Origin: Stakelama marina
Lineage (GTDB): Bacteria > Pseudomonadota > Alphaproteobacteria > Sphingomonadales > Sphingomonadaceae
DNA: 64,000 nt
Assembly: GCF_018122655.1 (NCBI RefSeq)
Contig: NZ_JAGRQC010000004.1
Location: 124,001-188,000 of the forward strand
Direction of reading: 5' to 3'
The position numbers were made by a program, and so were the translations under genes. The notes under the pieces were generated by a model. The model saw only the letters and a list, made by a program, of their open reading frames with translations. It was not told the DNA's origin and made no database searches. Below, piece after piece: positions 8,202-15,818 of this stretch (its first letter is position 1; each line of letters begins with the position of its first letter).

Positions 8202-9857
8202 ATGAAGATGTTGTCGAACGGCCGGCGTGTGGCGCTGGTGTCGATGAGCGCGCTTGCGATTGCCATGTCGGGTGCGGCTGTAGCGGCGTTTTCCGGTACG
8301 GCCGTCGCGGCGGCGCCCCAGACCGCCGCTGAACCAGCGCTTCCCGAGGTCGCGGAGCGTTCGCTATCCGATCTGTCGCACGCGCTGGAGACGGGCCAGG
8401 TAACGAGCGAGCAGCTCGTTCGCGCCTATCTCGCGCGGATCGCCGCGATGGACCGCAAGGGGCCGGGCCTGCGCAGCATCATCGCCGTCAACCCGCAGGC
8501 GCTGGCCGAAGCAAAGGCGCTCGATGCCGAGCGCAAGGCGGGGCATGTGCGCGGTCCGCTGCACGGCATACCGATCGTCATCAAGGACAATATCGAACTC
8601 GCCGGTCCGCTGCCCACGACGGCGGGCAGCCTGGCGTTGAAGGACAATGTGACCAATCGGGACGCGCCGGTCGTCGCGCTGCTGCGCAAGGCGGGCGCGA
8701 TCGTCATTGCCAAGACCAACCTGTCCGAATGGGCCAATATCCGCTCGACCAATTCGATGTCGGGCTGGTCCGCGGTCGGCGGACTGGTGCGCAACCCCTA
8801 TGCGCTCGACCGCACGTCGTGCGGATCGTCGAGCGGCACCGGCGCAGCGGTGGCGGCGAGCTTCGCGGCTGCCGGGCTGGGCACAGAGACCGACGGGTCG
8901 GTGACCTGCCCGTCGTCGATGAACGGTCTGGTCGGGCTGAAGCCGACGATTGGCCTTGTCAGCCGCACGCATATCGTACCGATCAGCCACAGCCAGGATA
9001 CCGCCGGGCCGATGGGGCGCGACGTGCGCGATGTCGCGATGCTGTTCTCGGCAATGGTCGGCAGCGACCCCGCCGACCCGGCGACGAAGGACGCCGATGC
9101 ACACCGCGCCGATTATGCCGCGGGCCTGTCCGCCGACGCGCTGAAGGGCGTGCGGATCGCGGTGATGCGCCCCGATATGCCCGATGCGCTGAAATCGCGT
9201 TTCGATGCGCAGCTCGAGATGCTGAAAGCAGCCGGTGCGACGCTGGTCGATGTCGAACGGCCCAAGACCGAGGGCATGGGCGATGCCGAGTTCGACGTCC
9301 TCAAGATGGAGCTGAAGAGCGACCTCAACAAATATCTCGCATCGACGCCTGCTGCGGTGAAGACGCGCACGCTTGCCGACCTGATCGCCTTCGACAAGGC
9401 GCATGCGGATCAGGAAATGCCCTATTTCGGGCAGGAGATCTTCACGATGGCCGAAAAGACCGGGGGCGTCGAAGATCCGGCCTATGAAGGCGCGCGCGAG
9501 ACATCGCGCACGCTGGCCGCGACGGCGATCGACACGATGCTGAAGACCGCGAAGGCGACGATCATCGTCGCGCCGACCTATGGCATGCCGTGGCTTTCGG
9601 ACACCGTCTATGGCGACCAGTTCTCCGGTCCCAGCTCGAGCGGGCTGCCTGCGATTTCGGGCTATCCGCACCTCACCGTTCCGATGGGGCTGGTGAAGGG
9701 ACTGCCGGTCGGGCTGTCGTTCATCGGGCGCCCGTACAGCGAGGCGAAGCTTCTGGATGCGGGCTATGCCTATGAGCAGAAGGCCAATGCGCGGGTCGCG
9801 CCGGGCTATGCGGCTAGCGCCAACAGCGGGCCGGCGCTCGACGGGTTCGATCGCTAA
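8202..9857 (+). CDS. Secreted amidase-signature family hydrolase
   Basis: The 551-residue protein hydrolyses amide bonds; its substrate is unknown. It has a long signal peptide-like N-terminus (about residues 1-38) and the Ser-cisSer-Lys catalytic set of the amidase-signature family: Lys128 in GIPIVIKDN, the cis-serine in the CGSSSGTG loop near 208-213, and the nucleophile Ser233 in TETDGSVTCP. The ATG at 8202 was chosen over upstream starts because an AGGGGGAAA box lies just before it and the signal peptide then begins correctly. Secreted amidases of this kind are often annotated as glutamyl-tRNA amidotransferase-like, but no gatB or gatC is nearby, so a catabolic or peptide-modifying role is more likely. 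Confidence 0.9.
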   Translation: MKMLSNGRRVALVSMSALAIAMSGAAVAAFSGTAVAAAPQTAAEPALPEVAERSLSDLSHALETGQVTSEQLVRAYLARIAAMDRKGPGLRSIIAVNPQALAEAKALDAERKAGHVRGPLHGIPIVIKDNIELAGPLPTTAGSLALKDNVTNRDAPVVALLRKAGAIVIAKTNLSEWANIRSTNSMSGWSAVGGLVRNPYALDRTSCGSSSGTGAAVAASFAAAGLGTETDGSVTCPSSMNGLVGLKPTIGLVSRTHIVPISHSQDTAGPMGRDVRDVAMLFSAMVGSDPADPATKDADAHRADYAAGLSADALKGVRIAVMRPDMPDALKSRFDAQLEMLKAAGATLVDVERPKTEGMGDAEFDVLKMELKSDLNKYLASTPAAVKTRTLADLIAFDKAHADQEMPYFGQEIFTMAEKTGGVEDPAYEGARETSRTLAATAIDTMLKTAKATIIVAPTYGMPWLSDTVYGDQFSGPSSSGLPAISGYPHLTVPMGLVKGLPVGLSFIGRPYSEAKLLDAGYAYEQKANARVAPGYAASANSGPALDGFDR

Positions 9858-9864
9858 CGCGCGT

Positions 9865-10284
9865 TCAGATCATCGGCATTCGCAGGCCGCGCCAGCGGCT
9901 TGCGAGTGACATCTGCCAGAGCATCAGCAGCGGTACGATCACCAGTTCGATGCCGAGGCCGATCAGATGTCCCTGCGAGGGCGCGCCGACCGCAAAATAG
10001 GAAATCAGGCGGCCTACTCCGCCGAGGATGACGATGAAGCCGAGCGTGCGGAACCGCCCGGTTCGCCATTCGATGTGCGGCACGCATGTGGCGAACGCGA
10101 TGCCGAGCGCGAGGAAGATGCCCGACAGATAGCGGAAGTGGCTATCGAGATCGACGGGCACCTGCGCCGGATGCCCCAGCCATTCGGGGCCGCCGACAAG
10201 GCTCTTCAACCCGACATAGAGCGGAATCAGCACGAGAACCGATACGATCAACTGCAACAAGCGGCGTTCGACATCGATCGTCAT
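9865..10284 (-). CDS. DUF4345 family membrane protein
   Basis: This 139-residue integral membrane protein has about four helices (near residues 10-27, 50-72, 78-98 and 105-125). The sequence DSHFRYLSGIFLALGI between helices one and two is typical of DUF4345. The function is unknown. It is convergent with the amidase gene, the stops being only a few bases apart. Confidence 0.75.
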   Translation of the reverse strand: MTIDVERRLLQLIVSVLVLIPLYVGLKSLVGGPEWLGHPAQVPVDLDSHFRYLSGIFLALGIAFATCVPHIEWRTGRFRTLGFIVILGGVGRLISYFAVGAPSQGHLIGLGIELVIVPLLMLWQMSLASRWRGLRMPMI

Positions 10285-10471
10285 GCAGGGGCGTGCTCCA
10301 GGAAAATGTCGTCAGCAAATGGGCGCGGACAACCGCAAGCCGTCGCGGCGCTGGCCCGGCAGCATGGCGCGCGCAAGCTCGTCTCGGCTACGGTCGAGAG
10401 GGCGGGAGGAAAAGCCATTCACCTATGTTATGCTGTCATCGACCGGGGGGCCGCAAGGGTGAAGGTGGCCG

Positions 10472-10843
10472 ATGATCGATTTTGTTACGGATTCGCAAGC
10501 CGGCGTCATCGAATTTACCGTCGATGGTCGGATTTCGCGCGAGCAATATGATGCCGTTGCTGCCGAGATCGAAAGCCAGATCGCGCAGCATGGCAAGGTC
10601 AACATCGTCGAGATCATCCGCGACTTCGAAGGCATGGAGCCGTCGCTATGGTGGCGCGACATTCGCTGGGGATTCGACCATCTCAGCCAGCTTTCGCGGA
10701 CCGCAGTTGTTACCGACAGCGGCTGGATCGGGCCGGTCAGCAAGGCGGTGGGCGCGTTGATGCCGGTCGATATCCGCGTATTTCCGATGCGCGACCTCGA
10801 TGCCGCCCGCTTATGGGTGCGCGAAGACCGGGCGAGCGCCTGA
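10472..10843 (+). CDS. STAS/SpoIIAA-like protein
   Basis: The 123-residue protein looks like the SpoIIAA-like (DUF3478) branch of the STAS fold: an N-terminal beta hairpin (AGVIEFTVDGRISREQY), an alpha helix, the characteristic EIIRDFEGMEPSLWWRDIRWGF segment and a C-terminal MDIRVFP-like strand (PVDIRVFPMRDLDAARLW). Members bind lipids or nucleotides in some cases, but no specific function can be named. It is a single gene, 45 bases upstream of the acetyltransferase gene. Confidence 0.75.
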   Translation: MIDFVTDSQAGVIEFTVDGRISREQYDAVAAEIESQIAQHGKVNIVEIIRDFEGMEPSLWWRDIRWGFDHLSQLSRTAVVTDSGWIGPVSKAVGALMPVDIRVFPMRDLDAARLWVREDRASA

Positions 10844-10887
10844 CGATCTGCACGCCTTGGTAACCCAAGGCTGGTATCGCGGCGAAC

Positions 10888-11982
10888 ATGACCCGGCCGA
10901 TGCCCCTGTCCGACTTCGAACGTCTGCCGCCGCTATATGCCGTGCAGACCTGCGATGGCCTGTCTTCGGCAATCGACAGCGTCGCCGAAGCCGCGCCCGC
11001 ATCGCACCGTTTCCTGCGCTATGGCTGGTTCGCCGCAGCGTTGCAGGCGTATGGCGGTGATGCGCGCACGCTGCTGGTATCGCGCGAGGGCCAGCCCGTG
11101 GCGGCGTTGCCGATCACCGGGTTCGGTCCGGCGATACTCAAGCTCGCCGCCGTTCCCGGAAGCTATTGGCCGTTCCGCAGCTTTCCGGCGCGCGACGATG
11201 CCGGGGTCGGCGCCTTCGAAGCGTTGCTCGATGCGCTTGGCCGGGAGGTCAACGCGCTGCGCTTCGGGCCGGTCTATGACGACGACCCCTCGCTCGTTCT
11301 GCTCGGCGAAGCCGCCAGGTCGCGCGGCTGGCTGGCGATCGACCGGTTCATCGCCGACAGCTTCCTGCTCGACATGGCGGCGAAGCGTGCGGAAGGCACC
11401 TGGCCGCGCAACTCGACGCTGCGCAAGAACCGCTTCCACGAAAAGCATCTCGCCGGGCACGGCGACCTCGACTGGTCGTTCGTGACCGGCGCGGGATGGT
11501 CGGACTGTGCATTCGACGATCTTGCCGCCATCGAGGAAAAGAGCTGGATCGCCGCGCGTACAGATGGCAGCGACGCCAAGTTCACACAAACCGGTCACGG
11601 CATATTCTGGCGTGCCGCAGCCGCCGATCCGGCACTCGCCGAAATGATGTGGGCGGCGGTCCTGAAAGTGGGCGGCGAACCGGCCGCGTTTTCGTTCGAC
11701 CTCAATGCCGGCACGCTGAAATACGCCATCGCCAACAGCTATGACCCGGCGTTCGCCAAACATTCGCCGGGCAAGATACTCTATTACCGCAACCTGCTTC
11801 GCGCGATCGAGGACGGTCAGTCGGTCGTCGATTGGGGCGCGGGCGACAGCGGGTACAAGAAGGTCATCGGCGCCGAACAGGGGCCAGCGATCCGTGACTG
11901 GCTGTTCGTGCGGCCGGGCGTGGCAAGCTGGATCGCCCGTGCGTTGCGCGGACGCTGGACGCGCAGCGGCAACCGCGCCTGA
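10888..11982 (+). CDS. BioF2-like GNAT acetyltransferase (CelD/BcsL family)
   Basis: This 364-residue cytoplasmic protein matches the double-GNAT BioF2-like/CelD family, which is associated with exopolysaccharide or cellulose modification and with peptidoglycan-type transferases. Visible features are the central HEKHLAGHGD region with basic residues, the AFDDLAAIEEKSWIAARTDG helix and the second-domain core SFDLNAGTLKYAIANSYDPAFAKHSPGKILYYRNLLRAIEDG, followed by DWGAGDSGYKKVIG. No polysaccharide gene cluster is seen nearby, so the acceptor is unknown. Confidence 0.8.
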   Translation: MTRPMPLSDFERLPPLYAVQTCDGLSSAIDSVAEAAPASHRFLRYGWFAAALQAYGGDARTLLVSREGQPVAALPITGFGPAILKLAAVPGSYWPFRSFPARDDAGVGAFEALLDALGREVNALRFGPVYDDDPSLVLLGEAARSRGWLAIDRFIADSFLLDMAAKRAEGTWPRNSTLRKNRFHEKHLAGHGDLDWSFVTGAGWSDCAFDDLAAIEEKSWIAARTDGSDAKFTQTGHGIFWRAAAADPALAEMMWAAVLKVGGEPAAFSFDLNAGTLKYAIANSYDPAFAKHSPGKILYYRNLLRAIEDGQSVVDWGAGDSGYKKVIGAEQGPAIRDWLFVRPGVASWIARALRGRWTRSGNRA

Positions 11983-12012
11983 CGGCCGGGCTCGCGCGAC
12001 GCGGACGGAGGG

Positions 12013-12138
12013 TCAATCCTGCGAGCGGCGATCACCCTTGCGGCGTTCGGGACCTTTGTAATTCGGATCGTCACCTTGCCGCCGGTCGCTACCCTTGCGG
12101 CGGTCCTTGTCGGCCTTGGGATTCTTGTCCTGGTCCAT
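12013..12138 (-). CDS. Small highly charged 41-residue protein
   Basis: A short frame runs from ATG at 12138 to TGA at 12013-12015. The product is almost entirely hydrophilic and rich in Lys, Asp, Arg and Gly, with RRKGSDRR and ERRKGDRR repeats. An AGGGAGAG box lies six bases before the ATG. It has no membrane segment or recognised domain and may be a disordered, nucleic-acid-binding or stress-related small protein. The good ribosome-binding site and biased composition support it as a real gene. Confidence 0.65.
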   Translation of the reverse strand: MDQDKNPKADKDRRKGSDRRQGDDPNYKGPERRKGDRRSQD

Positions 12139-12388
12139 TGGCGCTCTCCCTGCTGGGAAGCACTATATACATGAAATCTTGGGAAGCCGCTATTTTCTGA
12201 ACCGTGTCGTTCAAACGCGGATATAGCGGAAATACCAGACCTTAGTGGCCATACCATCGTAATGCACTGATATGTAATCATTAATTGGCATTTTTTGATG
12301 CCCATTTTCTCGGCTAGCAATCACCGGGTAATCACCACGTCAAATTTGACAAGCACGCGCCCCCATGAAGGGATTTCTGCGATTGCGA

Positions 12389-13639
12389 TCATGATGCAGG
12401 CGCTGCCAATCGGAAGCAGGTTGCGAAACGCTTGCGGTCAGCCGCGCTTATCCCAGCCTCCGTGAACAGCTGTTCCCACCGTGTCGCTACGGTTCTGCTC
12501 ATGTTTTCGGCGATTGCTTTCGCGTCATCATGGCTGAGGTCGAAGACCGCGGCACCGGCGAGAGCATTCTCGATCGTTGCATTGCGGCCTTCCGGCCCCA
12601 CGCCGAGGACGAGCCGTCGCTCCAGTCCCAGCTGCGGTTTCGGCACTACATCGTAAAGCGGCGATAGCCGCCAACCCTCACCATCGAACAGGAAGCCATG
12701 ATTACGCAGGTGATCATCATCATTGGTGACGAGGATATTGAGCAACATACGACGAAATAGCTCGTGCAGATCCTGGCGCACTTCGGTTCCGAATTGCCGG
12801 ATCGCTCCTGCGAGATCGGCATAGCTGAAGCTGCTGACCTCGCTCTCATGCGCCCCGAGCATTGTGAGCCCCGAAGCAAAGGGCCTACGTTCCAGCCAGT
12901 TGCCGTGAGGAATCCGATCGAACCGCTCGATCAGATAGATGTCGCGATCAAGGACACAGCGGAAGTCGAGTGGCGGCACATCGAGACCACATTCGCTGGC
13001 AAGCCGCATCGTCGCCAGTTCAACTCTGCATTCGGGAAAGCTGTCCCCGCGCTTCTGGAATTTCGCGATCCAGGGTTGGTCGCCGATTTTTGTAGCAGCC
13101 TTCGGCCGGGCGCCGCCCAGAGATGATCCGGCTGCCAGCAAGGCTCTTAAGTTCTCGTCGAGTTCGTCGACATGCTGCGCGCGTTCGGCGGCTTCCGCTA
13201 GCTCTGCGAGCGTGAACTCTTCGCCCGGAGCAAGGCCACCCCCCCATGGCGTAATTCTCTCCGGCTGGGCGGATGTCGGTCCGAAGGCGAGCGCCCCTAC
13301 ACGATGTTCGCCCGAGGCCAGAATGAGATCGATTTCGCTCGGCAAGCGATCGCCCATCGCCTTGTACATCAGGTATTGGCCCCAGCCATCGGGAGCAGCA
13401 TCCCGAATGCCACCGAACACGGCAAAGCCTTCTTCCGTCCTGAACGTTCGAGAAGTTCCAGCTTCGTGCAACGGCAGAGCTACAGGATCGACCGCAATAC
13501 GGTCAGCGCGTTCCAGATAACGCCGCCCGTAAGCGAAGGTAGCAAACTGGTTGCGCGGTTCGTCGGTCATCGTGAGAAGGCCTGCCGGAACAGGCCCCTC
13601 CTCTAGATGCACGAAGACATAGGTGCGGATGGTCGTCAC
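12389..13639 (-). CDS. hipA: HipA-family serine/threonine kinase toxin
   Basis: The 416-residue protein belongs to the HipA family of persistence kinases, which phosphorylate aminoacyl-tRNA synthetases or related targets when released from HipB. Recognisable segments are the N-terminal LHEAGTSRTFRTEEGFAVFGGI region, the glycine-rich AGSSLGGARPKA loop, the IAKFQ lysine motif, and the catalytic/metal block ILVTNDDDHLRNHGF followed by WRLSPLYDVVP. Full length suggests it is functional. It lies six bases downstream of the antitoxin gene and is on the same strand. The target cannot be predicted from sequence. Confidence 0.9.
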   Translation of the reverse strand: MTTIRTYVFVHLEEGPVPAGLLTMTDEPRNQFATFAYGRRYLERADRIAVDPVALPLHEAGTSRTFRTEEGFAVFGGIRDAAPDGWGQYLMYKAMGDRLPSEIDLILASGEHRVGALAFGPTSAQPERITPWGGGLAPGEEFTLAELAEAAERAQHVDELDENLRALLAAGSSLGGARPKAATKIGDQPWIAKFQKRGDSFPECRVELATMRLASECGLDVPPLDFRCVLDRDIYLIERFDRIPHGNWLERRPFASGLTMLGAHESEVSSFSYADLAGAIRQFGTEVRQDLHELFRRMLLNILVTNDDDHLRNHGFLFDGEGWRLSPLYDVVPKPQLGLERRLVLGVGPEGRNATIENALAGAAVFDLSHDDAKAIAENMSRTVATRWEQLFTEAGISAADRKRFATCFRLAAPAS

Positions 13640-13645
13640 GACTTG

Positions 13646-13987
13646 CTAGAAATCCAGATCATCGTCGCTGACAGCATGGGTCTTTTGGGGCAGGCGGGAC
13701 AAATCTTCGCTGATCCCGGCCCGATCACTGTCTGGGGTTACCAACTCAGCAAGGCGCTGTGTCATCCCAAGGACATGAAGGGCGCTCGCCAGAACCGCGA
13801 GGCCCACGGTAGGATCCCCCGCTTCGAGACGTTGCAGCGTTTGAACCGAGACGATCATCCGCTCGGCCATCAAACGCTGAGGGAGTTTTCTCCGGCGGCG
13901 AGCAAGGGCGATATCCTTGCCTAGCCGTGTAATCGCACGTTGGCTCTGGGGCGGTAGTCCGCTAGCAGCTCGAGACGAACGGGGCAT
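13646..13987 (-). CDS. hipB: XRE-family HipB-like antitoxin
   Basis: The 113-residue protein has a central helix-turn-helix of the XRE type (LGKDIALARRRRKLPQRLMAERMIVSVQTLQRLEAGDPTVGLAVLASAL). It should bind and neutralise the HipA-like kinase encoded just downstream and repress the shared promoter. The ATG at 13985-13987 lies eleven bases from a perfect inverted repeat (13998-14041) that is the probable operator. The C-terminal tail is acidic, a plausible toxin-contact segment. It is larger than E. coli HipB (88 residues). Confidence 0.85.
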   Translation of the reverse strand: MPRSSRAASGLPPQSQRAITRLGKDIALARRRRKLPQRLMAERMIVSVQTLQRLEAGDPTVGLAVLASALHVLGMTQRLAELVTPDSDRAGISEDLSRLPQKTHAVSDDDLDF

Positions 13988-13997
13988 AGCCTGATAT

Positions 13998-14041
13998 ATG
14001 ACATATCATGCGAAATTCCGCAAATAGAAATGATATGTCAT
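13998..14041 (-). promoter_or_regulatory. Paired operator of the hipBA-like operon
   Basis: ATGACATATCAT at 13998-14009 and its exact reverse complement ATGATATGTCAT at 14030-14041 form a 12-bp inverted repeat with a 20-base spacer. The left half lies eleven bases upstream of the antitoxin start. The layout matches how HipB-type repressors bind two half-palindromic sites over their own promoter. The AT-rich spacer may hold the -10 element. Confidence 0.75.
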
Positions 14042-14258
14042 GTTTTTGTGCTCTTTCGCTAGAAGCAGATTTACCGAAGGAAGATGCTTCAACGCCTCCT
14101 GCACAAGGCTTACAATGGCCATGGCTGAGTGGAGAGGCGCTGGTGAGCGGTCGCTAGGCCGTGGCTTGACCATTGTACTTCAAAAGTCGCTGTGCAGTTG
14201 CGCGAATTGTCTCAGCGACTATATCGCAAACGTCACGCATGTCGGCACTGATCGACAG

Positions 14259-14329
14259 CCTCGGAAAAGAATTCCGAGGTCCCGTCCTCCAGTTGGAGGT
14301 TAACCGGCGGACCCTGCAGAGGGTTCGCC
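14259..14329 (+). other. Three consecutive hairpins in the leader of the 71-aa gene
   Basis: Three stem-loops stand in a row within 71 bases: CCTCGGA/TCCGAGG (14259-14279), CCTCC/GGAGG (14286-14299) and GGCGGACCC/GGGTTCGCC (14306-14329, one G-T wobble). They are followed by a TTCGAA palindrome and then by the ribosome-binding site of the gene at 14377. No T-run follows, so these are not simple terminators. They may be a regulatory leader or part of a small RNA. Confidence 0.5.
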
Positions 14330-14376
14330 GAATTTCGTTCGAACGCTCTCGCAGGTTTAACCCGAAGGAGTATCGA

Positions 14377-14592
14377 ATGCATTATTCAGATGAGGAAATC
14401 GAACGCGCGAAGACATTATTCGCTCGTGAGGCAGGTAAGGTTGGCCATGGCAGAATGGCGATTGCTGCGATGGCGGGAATGAGCAAGCCCGGAAAAATCA
14501 GCCATATCACTCATCTGCGGACTTGGCGTGACTACCTTCCGAAGGCGCGACGCGCTTTACAGAAGGAAAGATCGGATCAAAATTCTCGATAG
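14377..14592 (+). CDS. Hypothetical 71-residue protein
   Basis: The protein has an acidic amphipathic start (MHYSDEEIERAKTLFAREAGK) and a basic C-terminus ending in KARRALQKERSDQNSR. No family is recognised. The ATG at 14377 has a GAAGGAG box seven bases upstream; the same frame stays open further upstream to ATG at 14239, but that start lacks a good box and would cross the hairpin region. The gene sits at the transition from ordinary chromosome to the mobile-element block. Confidence 0.5.
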   Translation: MHYSDEEIERAKTLFAREAGKVGHGRMAIAAMAGMSKPGKISHITHLRTWRDYLPKARRALQKERSDQNSR

Positions 14593-14807
14593 GGGGCGCA
14601 AGTTATCACATGATCTGAACTGACCCAGACATGGGGCAGCAATAAGAATCAATGGCGCAAGTGAGAAGCCGCCGCGGCAGATAGGTATACCTCGCGGCTG
14701 AGCGACAATGGCGATGCGACGCTCAAACCGACGGGGTCGAAGCGCAGAAGTGACTCCTTTCCAACCTGCTCTCACAATACAGGAAGGCTGGAGGGGAGGG
14801 GGCCTTT

Positions 14808-15743
14808 GTGAGCGAACCGAAAGGATCGCGATGTGCTATGTCCCACCTATATTTCACCAAGATAAGCTCTTTGGAAGCAACCGCCCGCCGCATCTGCGAA
14901 AGCCGTGGCGGCAAATGGTCCGGCACGAAGGGCATGGCTCGTTGCCCCGCACATGACGACCGCACACCCTCGCTCGGCATATCGCTCGGGCGGGGTGCCA
15001 TTCTCCTCCATTGCTTTGCCGGATGCGATCAGAATTCCGTGCTCGCAGCGCTAGCGCGTGAAGGCGTACCGGCGTCGGCCTTGTTCTCGGGAGGTCCAAT
15101 TGATCCCACGATGGACACTGGTCCTGCAGCGAAGCCTTCGACCGCTGCCTTGCGCATCTGGCGCGATGCACAGCCACTGCGTGCCAGTCCGGCAAGGGCA
15201 TATCTTGAGAGCCGCGGCATCCTGGCCGCATCTTCGGCGCTCCGCTTTCATTCGCGAACGCCGCTTGGTCCGATGGGACGCACCCGCTTTTTGCCCGCCA
15301 TGATTGCGGCGGTCAGCCTCGACGAGGGGCCGATCGCCATCCATCGCACGTTCCTTTCGGGCAATGCCAAGGCCGATTTCGACAAACCGAAGCGCGCGCT
15401 CGGCGCGCTCGGCGAAGCTGCTGTCCGCCTGTTCGCTCCGGCCTCCGGCAAGCTAGGCCTCGCCGAGGGTATCGAGAGCGCGATGTCGGCCTATGCGCTA
15501 ACCGGCATTCCCGTCTGGGCGACCCTGGGCAATGAGCGCTTCGGTCTCGTGAGCGTGCCTGAGAGCGTGACCGAGCTTCACTTCTTCGTCGATCACGATG
15601 CTGGCGGCGAGCTGGCCGCGTCGCGTGGCCTGGCAGCTTATGCCCGCGATGCGCGGACGATCCACGTTTGCAAACCATCCTCACGCGACACCGACTGGAA
15701 CGACGAACTCACAGCATGGCTGCGCCGCAAGGCGGCGCCGTAG
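14808..15743 (+). CDS. Toprim-domain protein with CHC2-like zinc finger
   Basis: The protein (311 residues from GTG at 14808, or 301 from ATG at 14838) combines a DnaG-like zinc finger with a toprim domain. The finger is visible as CPAHDDRTPS...LLHCFAGCD near residues 45-80, and the toprim acidic sites are in LGLAEGIESAMSAYALTG and FFVDHDAGGELAA. Such proteins are common first genes in plasmid and ICE backbones of sphingomonads and rhizobia and are thought to act in DNA replication or transfer priming. A GGAGGGGAGGGGG tract precedes the start. It is followed by the methylase-helicase gene after a 75-base structured leader. Confidence 0.85.
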   Translation: MSEPKGSRCAMSHLYFTKISSLEATARRICESRGGKWSGTKGMARCPAHDDRTPSLGISLGRGAILLHCFAGCDQNSVLAALAREGVPASALFSGGPIDPTMDTGPAAKPSTAALRIWRDAQPLRASPARAYLESRGILAASSALRFHSRTPLGPMGRTRFLPAMIAAVSLDEGPIAIHRTFLSGNAKADFDKPKRALGALGEAAVRLFAPASGKLGLAEGIESAMSAYALTGIPVWATLGNERFGLVSVPESVTELHFFVDHDAGGELAASRGLAAYARDARTIHVCKPSSRDTDWNDELTAWLRRKAAP

Positions 15744-15818
15744 AGGAGAGAGGGCTTCTCGAATTCCTGATCCGGCAGAGGGCGTGTCCCGATGCCTTCA
15801 TCAGGAGGACGAATTGCC

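Noticed and set aside
8364..9671. Minus-strand frame of 435 codons
   Set aside because: Antisense to the amidase gene, which has catalytic motifs.
14239..14376. Longer start for the 71-aa gene
   Set aside because: The upstream ATG lacks a ribosome-binding site and the extension would be coded by hairpin sequence, while the start at 14377 has a good box.
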